A DNA stretch of 6,407 bases, taken from assembly GCA_020630115.1 (NCBI GenBank), contig JAHDCA010000055.1, forward strand, positions 1 through 6,407, given 5' to 3'. Numbering within the stretch: the first letter of the stretch is position 1; each line of letters starts with the position of its first letter. The notes under the pieces were generated by a model that made no database searches, was not told the DNA's origin, and saw nothing but the letters and a program-made list of their open reading frames with translations. Positions 6,365 through 6,407 of the stretch are shown in pieces. The DNA comes from Candidatus Dojkabacteria bacterium. Its GTDB lineage: Bacteria; Patescibacteriota; Dojkabacteria; SC72; JAHDCA01. The position numbers and the translations under genes were made by a program.

Positions 6365-6390
6365 AAAGCTCCCTCGTAGGAGGGAGCTTT
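6365..6390. terminator. Hairpin intrinsic terminator, possibly bidirectional
   Basis: A perfect 11-base stem (AAAGCTCCCTC pairing with GAGGGAGCTTT) closes a four-base GTAG loop. It lies 50 bases beyond the GT2 stop codon. On the + strand the following tract is short (TTT then AATATTACTT); on the - strand it is better (TTTTCTTACTT). It may therefore serve a convergent - strand gene beyond the right edge as well as, or instead of, the GT2 gene. It is the only clear intrinsic terminator seen in the window. Confidence 0.85.
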
Positions 6391-6407
6391 AATATTACTT
6401 GAAGTGT

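Overview
The window looks like an AT-rich chromosomal segment from a small-genome bacterium, most likely a Candidate Phyla Radiation (Patescibacteria) lineage. This is inferred from base composition, divergent versions of common families, single-gene transcription units and very short intergenic gaps; no taxonomic marker is present. The standard bacterial code fits: every full-length gene ends at TAA or TGA, and no gene has an in-frame TGA.

Layout from left to right: (1) the C-terminal 71 codons of a membrane protein on the + strand, cut by the window edge; (2) a 400-residue oligosaccharide flippase-like membrane protein on the - strand, whose 3' end overlaps that fragment by 20 bases; (3) an 82-base divergent intergenic region with two outward promoters; (4) four + strand genes: a membrane-anchored protein of unknown function, a compact ABC-F ATPase, an RmuC-family protein and a dolichol-phosphate-mannose-synthase-like GT2 glycosyltransferase; (5) a strong hairpin terminator near the right edge. 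No RNA gene, CRISPR array, mobile element or gene-free stretch over 300 bases was seen.

Functionally, the flippase-like protein and the GT2 enzyme, possibly with the truncated membrane protein, fit assembly of envelope glycans or glycolipids. The ABC-F protein is probably a ribosome-associated translation factor. RmuC is a genome-maintenance protein. The anchored protein is likely to act at the outer face of the membrane. Nothing shows that these genes form one pathway.

The most striking pattern concerns gene starts. All five complete genes have a -10 promoter element whose last base lies only 5-7 bases before the start codon, usually as an extended -10 (TGN before the hexamer), and none has a Shine-Dalgarno sequence. 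This predicts that all five are transcribed separately as leaderless mRNAs. It also moves the glycosyltransferase start to the ATG at 5316.
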